Source of the DNA: JAICYJ01 sp963766445
GTDB taxonomy: Bacteria; Actinomycetota; Thermoleophilia; Gaiellales; JAICJC01
Direction of reading: 5' to 3'
Assembly (NCBI GenBank): GCA_963766445.1
Contig: CAVXZW010000029.1
Coordinates: forward strand, 186,001 to 250,000
Length of the DNA stretch: 64,000 nt
The position numbers and the translations under genes are program-made. Position 1 is the first letter of the stretch. Every line of letters begins with the position of its first letter. Under the pieces are notes generated by a model. The model ran no database searches and was not told the DNA's origin. It worked only from the letters and a program-made list of their open reading frames with translations. Of this stretch, positions 53,918 through 64,000 are shown one piece after another.

Positions 53918-55363
53918 CTACTCCTCGGCGAGCGCCTCTTCGGGCTCCGCCGAGGCCTCCTCGGCCGGCTGCTCCGACTCGGGCTCGGCGGCCGCTTCCG
54001 GCTCCGGCTCGGGCTCGGCGGCCGGCTCGGGTTCGGGCTCGGTAGCAGGCTCCGCGGCAGCTTCCGGCTCCTGATCGAGATCGGCCTCCACGACCGCCTC
54101 GGCCTCGACCACGGGCTCCGGCGGGTCGGGATGGTCGTGCTCCGCCGCCGGCTCCTCCTCCACGTCGGCGAACACCTCGGACGAGAGCCCCAGCTCGGGA
54201 ACGCTCTCTGCGAGCGCGGTCGTCGTGCCGTCCATCTCGATCCGCTTGACCGTGTCCCCCACCTCGACGCGCTTCAGCGACAGGCTCAGGCGGCGGCGCT
54301 CGGGATCGATCTCGATCACCTTGACGTTCACCTCGTCACCCTGGTTGACGACGTCGCGCGGGTTCTCGACGTGATGGTCGGCCAGCTCGGAGATGTGGAT
54401 CAGGCCCTCGACGCCGGACAGGATCTCGGCGAAGGCGCCAAACGTGACCACCTTGGTGATGCGGCCGACGACCACGTCGCCCTGCCGCGTCTCGTCGATC
54501 ACGCGCTGCCAGGGATCGGTCTGGGTCTGCTTCAGGCCCAGCGAGATGCGCTGGCGGTCGCGGTCGACGTCCAGCACCTTGACCCGCACCGTCTGGCCGA
54601 TCTCGAGCACCTCGGAGGGGTGGTTGACGTGGCTCCACGACAGCTCCGAGATGTGGATCAGGCCGTCGATGCCGTCCAGGTCGACGAACGCGCCGAAGTC
54701 GACGATGTTCGAGATCACGCCCTCCACCTCGGTGCCGGGCGATAGCCGGTCGAGGATCTGCTGCCGCTGCTCGCGGCGCTCCTCCTCGAGCACGGCCCGG
54801 CGCGACAGCACCACGTTGTTGCGGCTGCGGTTCAGCTCGATCACCTTGCAGCGCAGTGTCTGGTCGCGGTACTCGTCCAGATCCTGCACGCGGCGGATGT
54901 CGACCAGCGACGCCGGCAGGAAGCCGCGCACGCCCAGGTCGATGATGAGACCACCCTTGACGACCTCGATCACGAGGCCCTCGACCGGCTCGCCGCTCTC
55001 GGCGGCGGCCTCGATCCGGCGCCAGGCCTTCTCGAAGCGTGCCCGCTTCTTGGAGAGGATCAGACGCCCGTCGGCGTCCTCCTTCTGCAGCACCAGCGCA
55101 TCGATCGTGTCGCCCAGCGCAACCTCCTCATCGGGGTTGACGGAGCGGCGGATCGAGAGCTCGGAGATGGGGATGACGCCCTCCGACTTGTAGCCGATAT
55201 CGACCAGGATCTCGTCCTTGTCGACCCGCACCACGGTGCCGCTGACGACGTCACCCTCGTTGAAGTTGGTGAGCGTGCGGTCGTAGTCGGGGACGAGCTC
55301 GCCGTCCACCTCGATCATCCATGTATCCGTTACGTCGCTGTGCTGCTGGTCGATTGATGCCAT
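53918..55363 (-). CDS. rpsA: 30S ribosomal protein S1 with acidic repetitive tail
   Basis: 481 aa. Four S1 RNA-binding domains at about residues 35-106, 124-190, 209-279 and 295-365; the third and fourth carry the best conserved VDFGAFVDLDGIDGLIHISE and VVTFGAFAEILSGVEGLIHISE. Residues 385-481 are an acidic tail of Glu/Pro/Ala repeats (AAEPEPEP units), typical of some actinobacterial S1 proteins and probably disordered. It binds mRNA on the 30S subunit, though leaderless mRNAs need it less. Heads the rpsA-coaE-slt operon. Confidence 0.94.
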   Translation of the reverse strand: MASIDQQHSDVTDTWMIEVDGELVPDYDRTLTNFNEGDVVSGTVVRVDKDEILVDIGYKSEGVIPISELSIRRSVNPDEEVALGDTIDALVLQKEDADGRLILSKKRARFEKAWRRIEAAAESGEPVEGLVIEVVKGGLIIDLGVRGFLPASLVDIRRVQDLDEYRDQTLRCKVIELNRSRNNVVLSRRAVLEEERREQRQQILDRLSPGTEVEGVISNIVDFGAFVDLDGIDGLIHISELSWSHVNHPSEVLEIGQTVRVKVLDVDRDRQRISLGLKQTQTDPWQRVIDETRQGDVVVGRITKVVTFGAFAEILSGVEGLIHISELADHHVENPRDVVNQGDEVNVKVIEIDPERRRLSLSLKRVEVGDTVKRIEMDGTTTALAESVPELGLSSEVFADVEEEPAAEHDHPDPPEPVVEAEAVVEADLDQEPEAAAEPATEPEPEPAAEPEPEPEAAAEPESEQPAEEASAEPEEALAEE

Positions 55364-55437
55364 CTAGGTTGGGTCAGTCCTCTCGGGAAGTATTGTGCGC
55401 ACGGCTCGTCCACCCGGATAACCGAGCGCCGCGGCGA

Positions 55438-55443
55438 AGTATA
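55438..55443 (-). promoter_or_regulatory. rpsA promoter -10 (TATACT)
   Basis: TATACT on the minus strand, 75 nt before the ATG, in the 105-bp gap upstream of rpsA. Only weak -35 candidates. A leader of about 65-70 nt would follow. Confidence 0.45.
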
Positions 55444-55468
55444 CAGAGCACCTTTCTCCGGCAGGCCG

Positions 55469-56612
55469 CTACGAAAAGCTGGTGGTCAGGCGGCCCTTGA
55501 CCTCGATCACGGCGCTCTCCGCGGGCAGCACCAGTGAGGCGCTCTGCCCGGGCAGCTGTACCGTGGCCGGGACGGGACCGGGGTTGACCGCCACGGCTCC
55601 CGAATCGAACTCGCGCACGAGCGCGTCGCCCTGGCCGATCGGCGCCGCGGACGGCACGCCGGGGTTCAGCTGATACAGCGCCCGCTCCGTTCCGGGCAGC
55701 ACCGAGTAGCCCGACCACAGCCCGGATACCAGCAGGTAGGAGGCCAGGCCGAACACGCGCTGCTGGTGGTCGAGCTCGCCGCCGTCCCACACCCAGGCTC
55801 CCACCCGCGAGTCCAGGGCGGCCTCGAAGTACGCGTACAACGCCGTCCAGGCGCTGCCTCGCAGGCGCGCGAACCCGCGCTCCACGGACACGGCGTCGCT
55901 GCTTGCGATCTGGTGCGGATCGATGATGGTGAAGGGCCGGTTCTGCGCGATCACCGCGAAGTTGTTGGACTTGAGCCCGCCCCGCACCTCCGCCATCGCC
56001 TCGGCCAGGTACCGGGCGTGGTCGGTGACGGTCATCTCCTGGCCGGTGTTGGGGTCGATCGGCGAGTTCGTCCAGGCCGGCAGGTTGCCGGCGTCCACCA
56101 GCTCGACGCCGGTCCAGCCGCCGTCACTGAGCTGGGTCTCCACCGCCGTCGCCCAGGCCGCCAGGTAGTCGGGATTGGAGATGTCGAACATGACCCAGCC
56201 GGGATGGCCGGGCGGATGCACGTCAGCGCCGCTCGCATCCTTCAGGATCCAGTCGGGGTTATCTCGGCGCACCTCGGCCAGGTCCAGCCCCGGCCGTGGA
56301 CAGTCGCCGCAGGGCACGAAGCCGTACTGCAGCACTCGCTCCTGGAACACGTTCACGCCGTGGTCGCCGTCCTGGACGTGGGTCGGCAGCCCCGGCCAGT
56401 CGGGGGCCACCACGTTGGTATAGGTGCGGCCAAGGCAGGTCGCGGCGGCCGCAGTGGGAGGACGCCGCAGCCTGATCAGAAGCGGCGTGGCCGGGCGTGT
56501 CGACGCCGGCGCACCTGGAGGGCGGCGGGGTGGTCGGCGCGCTGCTGCCGCCGCCGCATCCGGCGGCGATCACGCATGCGAGCGCAGCCGCCGCCGTCAG
56601 TGCTCGGCGCAT
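55469..56612 (-). CDS. lipoprotein glycoside hydrolase (GHL15-like), one frameshift
   Basis: About 380 aa when joined. ATG at 56610-56612 with a lipoprotein signal (RALTAAAALACVIAAGC, Cys near 19), then a Gly/Ser/Pro linker. After a shift near 56485: VVAPDWPGLPTHVQDGDHG, GYLAAWA-type barrel strands, GVELVDAGNLPAW, NRPFTIIDPHQIASSDAVSVERGF and WVWDGGELDHQQRVFGLASY. This matches the putative GHL15 family of TIM-barrel glycosidases; acidic catalytic candidates are the Asp in LVDAGN and the Glu in SVERGF. Starts inside the zinc-ribbon gene (16-nt overlap), so it is coupled to polA. Confidence 0.68.
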
Positions 56613-57043
56613 GCCTCGCAGCGGGTCACCGGCGCGCCGATCACGCCGCCGTCGGGCGGGGTGATCACCGACACCGGCTCGATCACCAGCGAGCCGCCGC
56701 AGCGCGGGCAGAAGCCGCCGCTGGGCGGGTGGCGATGCAGCGTGAAGCTGATGTCGGCCGAGAGGATGCCGCCGTCTGCGCTGAGCACGCCTCGCTCCTC
56801 CCCCACCCGGCCGAACCGCAGCTGCACGTCGCCCATGCGCGGCTCGCCATGGATGTGCACTGTGCCGGTGGCGACGCCCATGGCGTTGTCGAGCTGGTCG
56901 CAGCTGACGGCGGGCAGGAACAGCTCGGCGACAACCGCCTCGCGCAGCTCGCCCGCCTCCAGCCACAGGTAGCTGCCCTGCTCCTCTCCACGGTGAGCGG
57001 GCAGCGCGTAGAGGGCGCCGGAGAGGCGCAGCCAGTCGCTCAC
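56597..57043 (-). CDS. zinc-ribbon protein of unknown function, coupled to polA
   Basis: 148 aa from the GTG 57041-57043, overlapping the polA stop (GTGA). The first 100 residues form beta strands (WLRLSGALYALPAHRGEEQGSYLWLEAGELREAVVAELFL, GTVHIHGEPRMGDVQLRFGRVG, DISFTLHRHPP). The C-terminus has two Cys pairs, FCPRCGGSLVIEP and TRCEACAEH, a likely zinc ribbon. No family is recognised. The overlap with polA suggests co-translation, and a nucleic-acid-binding role is possible. Confidence 0.7.
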   Translation of the reverse strand: MSDWLRLSGALYALPAHRGEEQGSYLWLEAGELREAVVAELFLPAVSCDQLDNAMGVATGTVHIHGEPRMGDVQLRFGRVGEERGVLSADGGILSADISFTLHRHPPSGGFCPRCGGSLVIEPVSVITPPDGGVIGAPVTRCEACAEH

Positions 57044-59622
57044 TTCGCGTCCAGCCAGGTTGCGCCGGTGCCGATGTCGACCTCCAGCGGCGGGTCGAGC
57101 GGGTAGGCGCTCACCATCTCCTCGTGCACGAGCGGGCGCAGGTCCGGGAGCTCCGACTCGACGGCCTCGAACACGAGCTCGTCGTGCACCTGCAGCACCA
57201 GCATCGACCCCATCGCGTTCTCGCGCATGCGGCGGTGGCATCCGATCATGGCCACCTTGATGATGTCGGCGGCGCTGCCCTGCATGACCGTGTTCACGGC
57301 CAGGCGCTCGCCCAGACTGCGGGTCTGGTAGTTGGACGCGCGCAGCTCCGGGATCGGCCGGCGGCGGCCGAACAGGGTGGTGACGTAGCCCTCCTCCCTG
57401 GCCCGGCCGATCACGCCGCGCATGAACTCGTTCACCATCGGGAAGCGGGCCAGGTAGGCGTCGATGTAGGCCTGCGCCTCCTCGCGGGGGATCGACAGCT
57501 GCTCGGACAGTCCGAACGAGCTGATCCCGTAGATGATCCCGAAGTTGACCGCCTTGGCGCGGTTTCGCTCGGTCGACGTCAGCTCGTCGGCGGGCTTGCC
57601 CAGCACCTCGGCGGCGGTGGCGCGGTGGATGTCCTCGCCGCGCTCGAAGGTCTCGCGCAGGGCCGGCTCGCCGGACAGGTGCGCGAGGATGCGCAGCTCG
57701 ACCTGCGAGTAGTCGGCCGACAGCATGCAGGAGCCGGGCGAGGCCACGAAGGCGCCGCGGATCTCGCGCCCGAGCGGGGTGCGGATCGGGATGTTCTGGA
57801 GGTTGGGACGGATCGAGCTGAGCCGGCCGGTGGCGGCCGTGGTCTGGCTGAAGGTGGTGTGCAGGCGGCCGTCCTCGCCGATCAGGCCGGGCAGCGGCTC
57901 CAGATAGGTGTTCAGGAGCTTGGACTGCTCGCGCCAGGCCTCGACCACGTCGATCAGCGGGTGCATCGGCCGCAGCTTGGCCAGCACGCGCGCGTCGGTC
58001 GAGTAGCCGGTCTTGCCCTTGCGGTCGGTGGGCAGGCCGAGCCGGTCGAACAGCACCTCGCCCAGCTGCTTGGGCGAGCCGATCGTGAAGGGCCCGCCGG
58101 CCAGCTCGTAGGCCTCCTGCTCCAGCTCGTCGACCTGGTCGCGCAGCTTGGCGGCGATCTCGGCCATCCGGTAGGCGTCCATCTGCACGCCGCAGCGCTC
58201 CATCTCGGCCAGCACCGGCACCAGCGGCAGCTCGATGTCGGTGTAGAGCGCGGTCATCTGGCGCTGCTCGATGCGCTCGGCCAGCCCCGGGTGGATGGCG
58301 ATCTGGGTGCCGGCCGCGGCCACCAGCGCCGCCGTCTCGGGGTCGGCCTGGACGGCCGGGGCGACGCCCTGCTCCTCGGCCAGGTCGGCGATCTCATAGC
58401 CGGAGCGGCCGGGGTCGAGCAGGTAGGCGGCGAGCTGGGTGTCGCCGGCGGGAAGCAGGCCGGGGATGTGCTCGCCGTGGGTGATCACGCGGTGACCGGC
58501 GAGCGCGTCGACCAGCGTGGCGGGGTCATCGGCGGGCACGACCAGCACGTCGCCCGAGCCGGAGGCAACGGCGGCCCGGCCGTCTCTCACCGACACGGCC
58601 AGCTCGTGCGGGAGGCCGGCCAGCTCGGCCGGCGACGCCTCCCGCCAGGACATGTCGGCGCGCTCCACGGGAGCGCCGGGCGCGGCCGGGATCACCTCGT
58701 CCAGCTCGTCGATGCGCTTCAGCAGAGCACGGAACTCGAGCTTTCGGAACATGTCCTTGATGCCGGAGCGGTCGGGCGGGTCGGCCACCAGCGCGGCGAA
58801 GTCGACGTCGATATCGAGCGCGCGGTCGATGGTCGCGAGCTTCTTGCTCTTGACCGCTTCGTCGACGTGGTCGCGCAGCGATTCGCGGCGCTTCTCGCCG
58901 GGAACCTGGTCGAGGCCGGCGTAGATGCCCTCGAGGCTGCCGAACTGCACCAGCAGGTCGGCGGCGGTCTTCTCGCCGATACCGGGCACCCCGGGGATGT
59001 TGTCGGAGGTGTCGCCCTTGAGGCCGATGAAGTCGGGGATCTGGGCGGGGTCGATGCCGTAGCGCTGGCGGATCCGCTCGGGGGTGTAGACGACCACGTC
59101 GGAGACGCCGCGCGGCGTCATCATGATGCAGACATTGTCGGAGGCCAGCTGGAAGGCGTCGCGGTCGGTCGAGACGACGCAGACGCGGTGGCCGTCGCGC
59201 TCGGCCATGGCGGACAGGGTGCCGATCACGTCGTCGGCCTCCATCCCCTCGACGCGGATGTTGCGGTAGCCGAAGGCCTCGACCAGCGGCGAGAAGAACG
59301 GGCGCTGGGCCTGGAGCAGCGGCGGGGTGGGCTTGCGGTGGGCCTTGTACTCGGGATCGAGCTCGAGCCGCTTGGTGGGGCGCTCGTCCCAGGCCACGAC
59401 CACGCAGGCGGGGCGGTAGTCGGCCAGCATCCGCATCAGCATGTTGGCCATGCCCAGCAGGGCGTTGGTGGGCTGGCCCTCGGCGGTCTGCAGCTCCTCG
59501 GGCAGGGCGTGGAAGGCGCGGTAGGCGAGGCCGTTGCCGTCTACCAGGAAGACGTCGCAGGCCTTGGCGGGGGCGTCGTCGAGGTCGAGATCAGACGGCT
59601 TGGTCTGCTTCGCGGTCGCCAC
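57040..59622 (-). CDS. polA: DNA polymerase I
   Basis: 860 aa from the GTG 59620-59622, 6 nt after TACGCT. N-terminal 5'-3' exonuclease (FLVDGNGLAYRAFHAL, VSTDRDAFQLAS, GDTSDNIPGVPGIGEKTAADLL). The 3'-5' exonuclease domain lacks the D-x-E motif (its strand reads HELAVSVRDGRA), so proofreading is probably absent, as in other actinobacterial Pol I. Polymerase motifs: A in LSADYSQVELRILAHLSG, O-helix RNRAKAVNFGIIYG, C in LQVHDELVFEAV. Works in Okazaki-fragment maturation and in gap filling after UvrABC. Confidence 0.96.
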   Translation of the reverse strand: MATAKQTKPSDLDLDDAPAKACDVFLVDGNGLAYRAFHALPEELQTAEGQPTNALLGMANMLMRMLADYRPACVVVAWDERPTKRLELDPEYKAHRKPTPPLLQAQRPFFSPLVEAFGYRNIRVEGMEADDVIGTLSAMAERDGHRVCVVSTDRDAFQLASDNVCIMMTPRGVSDVVVYTPERIRQRYGIDPAQIPDFIGLKGDTSDNIPGVPGIGEKTAADLLVQFGSLEGIYAGLDQVPGEKRRESLRDHVDEAVKSKKLATIDRALDIDVDFAALVADPPDRSGIKDMFRKLEFRALLKRIDELDEVIPAAPGAPVERADMSWREASPAELAGLPHELAVSVRDGRAAVASGSGDVLVVPADDPATLVDALAGHRVITHGEHIPGLLPAGDTQLAAYLLDPGRSGYEIADLAEEQGVAPAVQADPETAALVAAAGTQIAIHPGLAERIEQRQMTALYTDIELPLVPVLAEMERCGVQMDAYRMAEIAAKLRDQVDELEQEAYELAGGPFTIGSPKQLGEVLFDRLGLPTDRKGKTGYSTDARVLAKLRPMHPLIDVVEAWREQSKLLNTYLEPLPGLIGEDGRLHTTFSQTTAATGRLSSIRPNLQNIPIRTPLGREIRGAFVASPGSCMLSADYSQVELRILAHLSGEPALRETFERGEDIHRATAAEVLGKPADELTSTERNRAKAVNFGIIYGISSFGLSEQLSIPREEAQAYIDAYLARFPMVNEFMRGVIGRAREEGYVTTLFGRRRPIPELRASNYQTRSLGERLAVNTVMQGSAADIIKVAMIGCHRRMRENAMGSMLVLQVHDELVFEAVESELPDLRPLVHEEMVSAYPLDPPLEVDIGTGATWLDAK

Positions 59623-59628
59623 AGCGCA

Positions 59629-59634
59629 AGCGTA
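59629..59634 (-). promoter_or_regulatory. -10 hexamer TACGCT of polA
   Basis: TACGCT ends 6 nt before the GTG at 59622; supports this start. Confidence 0.45.
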
Positions 59635-59654
59635 GATGATGCGGGGTTCGGGAC

Positions 59655-60452
59655 CTACGGGCGCGGCGTCAGAGCTGCTCGGCGCCAGGAAACCGAGCAC
59701 GATCCGGTCGAACTCGCCGGGGCGCTCCATGCTGGGCACGTGGGCGGCGTCTGCGATGTGCTCGAGACGGGCGCCGGGGATCTCACGGCTGAGGCGCTCG
59801 GCGATGCGAAGGATGTCGGGCTGGTCGTGGTCGCCGACGACGAGCAGGGTGGGCGCCGGCACCTCGTCGGCGTGGTCGCCGACATCCTCGACCAGCTCAG
59901 CTCCTCGGCGGCGTCGCCGCCCTCCTGGGCGTGCTGGTAGGCGCGGAGCTGCATGTCGTACACCAGGCGCCGCAGGTCGGAGTCCACGTCGCCCGGCTCC
60001 CGGCCCACGCCGTCCACCCAGAAGCGAACGGTCAGGTCGGCGGCGGCGTCCAGCTCGCCGTCCATGAACAGGCGCACCTCCTCGCTGCCGTACGCCACGA
60101 CCTCGTCCGACCAGCCGGCGTTCGGCAGCCCCGGGCCCACCAGCACCAGCGCCGTGACCAGCTGCGGCCGGGCCAGCGTCGCCTCGAGCGCGACGCGGCC
60201 GCCCAGCGAGTTCCCGACCAGCGCCGCCCGTTCGATCTCGAGCCGGTCGAGCAGGTCGAGCAGGTCCTGGGCGTGCTGGTAGGGCTCCGGCGGCAGCGGC
60301 GACTGCCCGAACCCGCGCATGTCGTAGCGCACCACCTGGTAGTCCTCGGCGTACCGGCGCCACTGCGGCGCCCACATGCGGCTGTCGGCGATGCCGGCGT
60401 GGATCAGCACGATCGTGTCGCCGGAGCCGGCGATCTCATGGTGAAGCTGCAT
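59655..60452 (-). CDS. alpha/beta hydrolase, frameshifted near the C-terminus
   Basis: About 265 aa when joined, from ATG 60450-60452. LHHEIAGSGDTIVLIHAGIADSRMW, RYDMRGFGQSPLP, nucleophile elbow ALVGNSLGGRVALEAT, then a shift near 59895 into TLLVVGDHDQPDILRIAERLS (catalytic Asp) and HIADAAHVPSMERPGEFDRIV (His). In the second frame there is no stop before polA; the natural end (AEQL, then TGA) is in the third frame near 59680, so a second small indel is probable. Typical pyrimidine-utilisation RutD/3-oxoadipate-lactonase-type hydrolase, substrate unknown. Confidence 0.78.
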   Translation of the reverse strand: MQLHHEIAGSGDTIVLIHAGIADSRMWAPQWRRYAEDYQVVRYDMRGFGQSPLPPEPYQHAQDLLDLLDRLEIERAALVGNSLGGRVALEATLARPQLVTALVLVGPGLPNAGWSDEVVAYGSEEVRLFMDGELDAAADLTVRFWVDGVGREPGDVDSDLRRLVYDMQLRAYQHAQEGGDAAEELSWSRMSATTPTRCRRPPCSSSATTTSPTSFASPSASAVRSPAPVSSTSQTPPTCPAWSAPASSTGSCSVSWRRAALTPRP

Positions 60453-60460
60453 CGCGGGCG

Positions 60461-60466
60461 AGCCTA
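60461..60466 (-). promoter_or_regulatory. -10 hexamer TAGGCT of the hydrolase gene
   Basis: TAGGCT ends 8 nt before the ATG at 60452. Confidence 0.4.
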
Positions 60467-60619
60467 GCCGACACCGGCTGCCAGCGCGGGTGCAACACCC
60501 ACGCCGTACGCGACCGGCGATTTGCCCGACTCGGTGGCAGCCGTCGCCTGCGCGACCGGGTACGACTCGGTACGCTCCCAATCCCGGCCCGCAACCCCTC
60601 AGCCAGCTACAGCCTGACG

Positions 60620-62022
<1,403 letters not shown>

Positions 62023-62026
<4 letters not shown>

Positions 62027-62044
62027 ATGATTGATCGATATCTC
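62023..62044 (+). repeat. left terminal inverted repeat
   Basis: Begins CTAGATGATTGATCG and ends TATCTC; one mismatch (A at 62038 against G in the right copy read in reverse). Contains the malic enzyme stop TAG (62024-62026). Confidence 0.75.
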
Positions 62045-62068
62045 CGTGATGTAAGGCGGTCGGACGTC

Positions 62069-62086
62069 ATCTGCGATCACGCAGAT
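62069..62086. repeat. hairpin, left copy of the ATCTGCG palindrome
   Basis: ATCTGCG-ATCA-CGCAGAT: perfect 7-bp arms. The same arms recur at 62201-62218 around loop ATTA. Confidence 0.7.
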
Positions 62087-62095
62087 CACGACGGG

Positions 62096-62113
62096 GCGAG
62101 AACCGAGTCTCGC
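62096..62113. repeat. short hairpin within the element
   Basis: GCGAGA, 6-nt loop, TCTCGC; perfect 6-bp arms. Confidence 0.45.
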
Positions 62114-62164
62114 AAGGATGCAGGGAGCGACAACACCGGGTCGTATTGGCGCGACCGAGGACCA

Positions 62165-62189
62165 GGTGCAAGGCCAACGGCCTTGCACC
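62165..62189. repeat. central 11-bp-stem hairpin
   Basis: GGTGCAAGGCC (62165-62175), loop AAC, GGCCTTGCACC (62179-62189): perfect stem, the strongest fold in the element. Confidence 0.75.
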
Positions 62190-62197
62190 GATCGGGA

Positions 62198-62221
62198 GCG
62201 ATCTGCGATTACGCAGATCGC
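62198..62221. repeat. hairpin, right copy of the ATCTGCG palindrome
   Basis: GCGATCTGCG, loop ATTA, CGCAGATCGC: perfect 10-bp arms around the same core as the left copy. Confidence 0.7.
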
Positions 62222-62298
62222 GGACGGAGACGGCGGTTTGCAGCCGTAGCCACCCCGGCCGCCGCTAACCCAACCGAACGCAGCGGCCAGGCTCGCGA

Positions 62299-62320
62299 GA
62301 GATACCGATCAATCATCTAG
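62299..62320 (-). repeat. right terminal inverted repeat
   Basis: Reverse complement of the left repeat with one mismatch. Contains the GNAT gene's TGA (62309-62311) and encodes its last residues. Confidence 0.75.
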
Positions 62321-63236
62321 GTTGGTCACCTTCTGGAAGCGGTCATGACGCCAGGCCGGGCGCATGCCGGCCGACTCGTACAGCCGCGCCGCCCGCAGGT
62401 TGTCGCCGTGCACGCTGAGCGCGGCGCGCGGCAGGCCCCGCTCCCGGAACGCGCGCATCGAGGTCAGCAGCAGCGCCCGTCCCAGCCCGCGGCCGCGCCA
62501 TCCCGGCACCACGGCCAACTGACCGACCCAGCCGATGTTCGTCACTCTCCCACACCTCCGACAGCGACACGCCCACGATCCTGCCCTCAGCCTCCGCGAT
62601 GAACCACCACGCCGGGTCGAAGCTCGAGCTCTCGATCGAGCGCACCCGCCACTGGTCGAACTCGTAGGCGATGTTGCCCTCGATCTCCGAAAACGCCGCC
62701 TGCACGAGCGCGTGCACCTCGCGATCGTCCACCTCCAGCCGGAACGGCCGCAGGATTACACCGTCCGGGTAAGGGGCCAGCTCGGGGTCGCGATCGAGGT
62801 CGCAGACCATCCGCCAGTAGCGGTGGGTCACGAGGTAGCCGTTGGCCGACAGCAGGCCGGCCGCCGCGGCGTTTCGGTCCGCGATGTACTGGCGAAGGGG
62901 CAGGCCTCGCTCGAGCGCGCGCGCCTCCACCAACGGCAGCAGTACCGCCCCGATGCCGAGGCCGCAGTGCTCGGGATGGACGTACACGTCCTGCGCGTGC
63001 GGAGTGCACAGGGCGTACGCGGCCAGGCCGGCGCTGGACTCCACCACCAGGCTGTCCCGCGCCAGGTCGACCTCGGGGTCGGCCCACTCGTCGCGCAGGT
63101 CGTCCAGCGTGAAGTCCGGCTGCCCCACGTCGGCGAGGTCGCGCGCGAGGATCACCTCGAGCACTGCCTCGGCGTCGCCGGGCTGGGCCGGTCGCGTATC
63201 GATCAGAAGCGATCCATGTACTGGTCGATCTCCCAC
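62309..63236 (-). CDS. tandem GNAT acetyltransferase, one frameshift
   Basis: About 305 aa when joined. The start is uncertain: GTG 63236 gives a 34-nt overlap with glnA. First GNAT domain: DTRPAQPGDAEAVLEVILA, VHPEHCGLGIGAVLLPLVEARALERG and SANGYLVTHRYWRM. Second: VILRPFRLEVDDREVHALVQAAFSEIEG, AEGRIVGVSLSEVWES, then after a shift near 62545 VGQLAVVPGWRGRGLGRALLLTSMRAF and NLRAARLYESAGM. The domain order resembles mycothiol synthase-like proteins. The last three residues (LDD) and the stop come from the inverted repeat of the neighbouring element. Confidence 0.82.
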
Positions 63237-64000
63237 CGGTGCACCTGCTCGTTGTAGGAGGCCCACTCGGCCCGCTTCAGCGCCAGGTACTCACTGAAGA
63301 TGTGCTCGCCCAGCGCGTGGCGCATGACCGCGTCCTGCTCGAGCGCGTCCAGCGCCCCCGGCAGGTCATGCGGCAGGCTGCTGATGCCCAGCTCCGCCGA
63401 CTCTTCCTCGGTCAGGTCATAGATGTTGCGGTTGACGGGCTCCGGCGGCGTCAGCCCCTTGGTGATGCCGTCCAGGCCGGCCTGCAGCATGCAGGCTAGC
63501 GCCAGATACGGGTTGGCCGTGGGGTCGGGCGTGCGCAGCTCGATCCGCGTCGAGCGCCCGCGCTTGGCAGGCACCCGGATCGCGGCCGACCTGTTTCCGG
63601 GCGACCACGCGATGTAGACCGGCGCCTCGTACCCAGGCAGCAGCCGCTTGTAGGAGTTGACGGTGGGATTCGCCACCGCCGTGATCGCCGGCAGGTGCTT
63701 GAGGATGCCGGCGATGTAGCTGTAGGCGTAGGTCGAGAGCTTGAGGTCGTCGCTCTCGTCAAGGAACGCGTTCTCGTCTCCGCGCGACAGCGACTGGTTG
63801 ACGTGCATGCCGGAGCCGTTCTCGCCGTGCAGCGGTTTGGCCATGAACGTCGCGTGCATGCCGTGCTGGGCCGCGATCACCTTCACCACCATCCGGAAGG
63901 TGATCAGGTTGTCGGCCGTGCTGAGCGCGTCGCCGTGGCGGAAGTCGATCTCGTGCTGGCCGATCGCCACCTCGTGGTGCGCGGCCTCGAGGTGGAAATC
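63203..64000 (-). CDS. glnA: glutamine synthetase, C-terminal part (cut by window edge)
   Basis: 266 codons of the C-terminal half; the start lies beyond position 64000. Visible: EAAHHEVAIGQHEIDF (metal-binding Glu and ATP region), HATFMAKPLHGENGSGMHVNQSL (ammonium/glutamate site), KRLLPGYEAPVYIAWSPGNRSAAIRVP (ATP and Glu loops), RIELRTPDPTANPYLALACML. The tyrosine-adenylylation loop (NLYDLPPE in type I-beta) reads NRNIYDLTEEE without the full motif, so adenylylation control is unlikely; this fits a GSI-alpha-like or GlnA2/A3-like enzyme. Converts glutamate and ammonia to glutamine. Confidence 0.92.
   Translation of the reverse strand, partial: DFHLEAAHHEVAIGQHEIDFRHGDALSTADNLITFRMVVKVIAAQHGMHATFMAKPLHGENGSGMHVNQSLSRGDENAFLDESDDLKLSTYAYSYIAGILKHLPAITAVANPTVNSYKRLLPGYEAPVYIAWSPGNRSAAIRVPAKRGRSTRIELRTPDPTANPYLALACMLQAGLDGITKGLTPPEPVNRNIYDLTEEESAELGISSLPHDLPGALDALEQDAVMRHALGEHIFSEYLALKRAEWASYNEQVHRWEIDQYMDRF

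Noticed and set aside
57124..59940. A 938-codon plus-strand frame opposite polA
   Set aside because: Antisense shadow of polA with low-complexity composition.

Overview
The window is high-GC DNA with very dense coding, many GTG and some TTG starts, and frequent 4-nt ATGA/GTGA gene overlaps. The gene set points to a high-GC Actinomycetota, most plausibly a Thermoleophilia/Gaiellales-type lineage. It includes a GCS2-type glutamate-cysteine ligase followed by a DUF1844-type gene and mtnP, a K-type proton pyrophosphatase, Rex, a tsaE-tsaB-rimI-tsaD run, two APC permeases with UspA tails, and an ACT-domain malic enzyme. The lineage is an inference from gene content and base composition; there is no rRNA or tRNA in the window to anchor it.

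Layout. 0-10 kb: a secreted protein cut by the left edge, a degenerate HAD protein, threonine synthesis (thrB, thrC, and hom on the other strand) with a TrkA-type pair between them, and two amino-acid permeases separated by a 52-aa membrane protein. 10-20 kb: hppA, mtnP/DUF1844/GCS2 ligase, a glycosyltransferase, rex, and the t6A operon tsaE-tsaB-rimI-tsaD-glutaredoxin. 20-23 kb: family 4 uracil-DNA glycosylase and a DUF2520 oxidoreductase-panC-panB operon. 23-34 kb: an accessory stretch with a decayed AraC-DinB gene, VOC and DUF4188 genes plus scattered fragments of each, an orphan PIN protein, a three-gene FAD-oxidoreductase/ATP-grasp/deacetylase cassette, and two genes sharing a tail domain. 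34-45 kb: a TetR/operator divergon, two APH kinases, M55 and S15 peptidases, a DUF839 secreted protein, GNAT, Nudix and crotonase enzymes. 45-60 kb: DNA repair and replication (uvrA, uvrB, polA), with rpsA-coaE-lytic transglycosylase between uvrB and polA. 60-64 kb: malic enzyme, a 298-bp element with 22-bp terminal inverted repeats and internal hairpins, a double GNAT gene, and glnA cut by the right edge.

Regulation visible in the sequence: about sixteen start codons lie 6-8 nt after a TANNNT hexamer, which is the layout of leaderless promoters. A consensus SOS (LexA) box overlaps the uvrA promoter. A 23-bp perfect palindrome sits between the TetR gene and its divergent neighbour. Hairpin terminators lie at several gene ends.

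Caution: at least fourteen reading frames are broken, including genes expected to be needed (thrB, tsaD, panC, uvrA). Nearly all are single-base shifts inside otherwise well conserved protein, so I suspect indel errors in the assembly for most of them. The AraC-DinB gene and the small fragments at 23-34 kb look like true decay.
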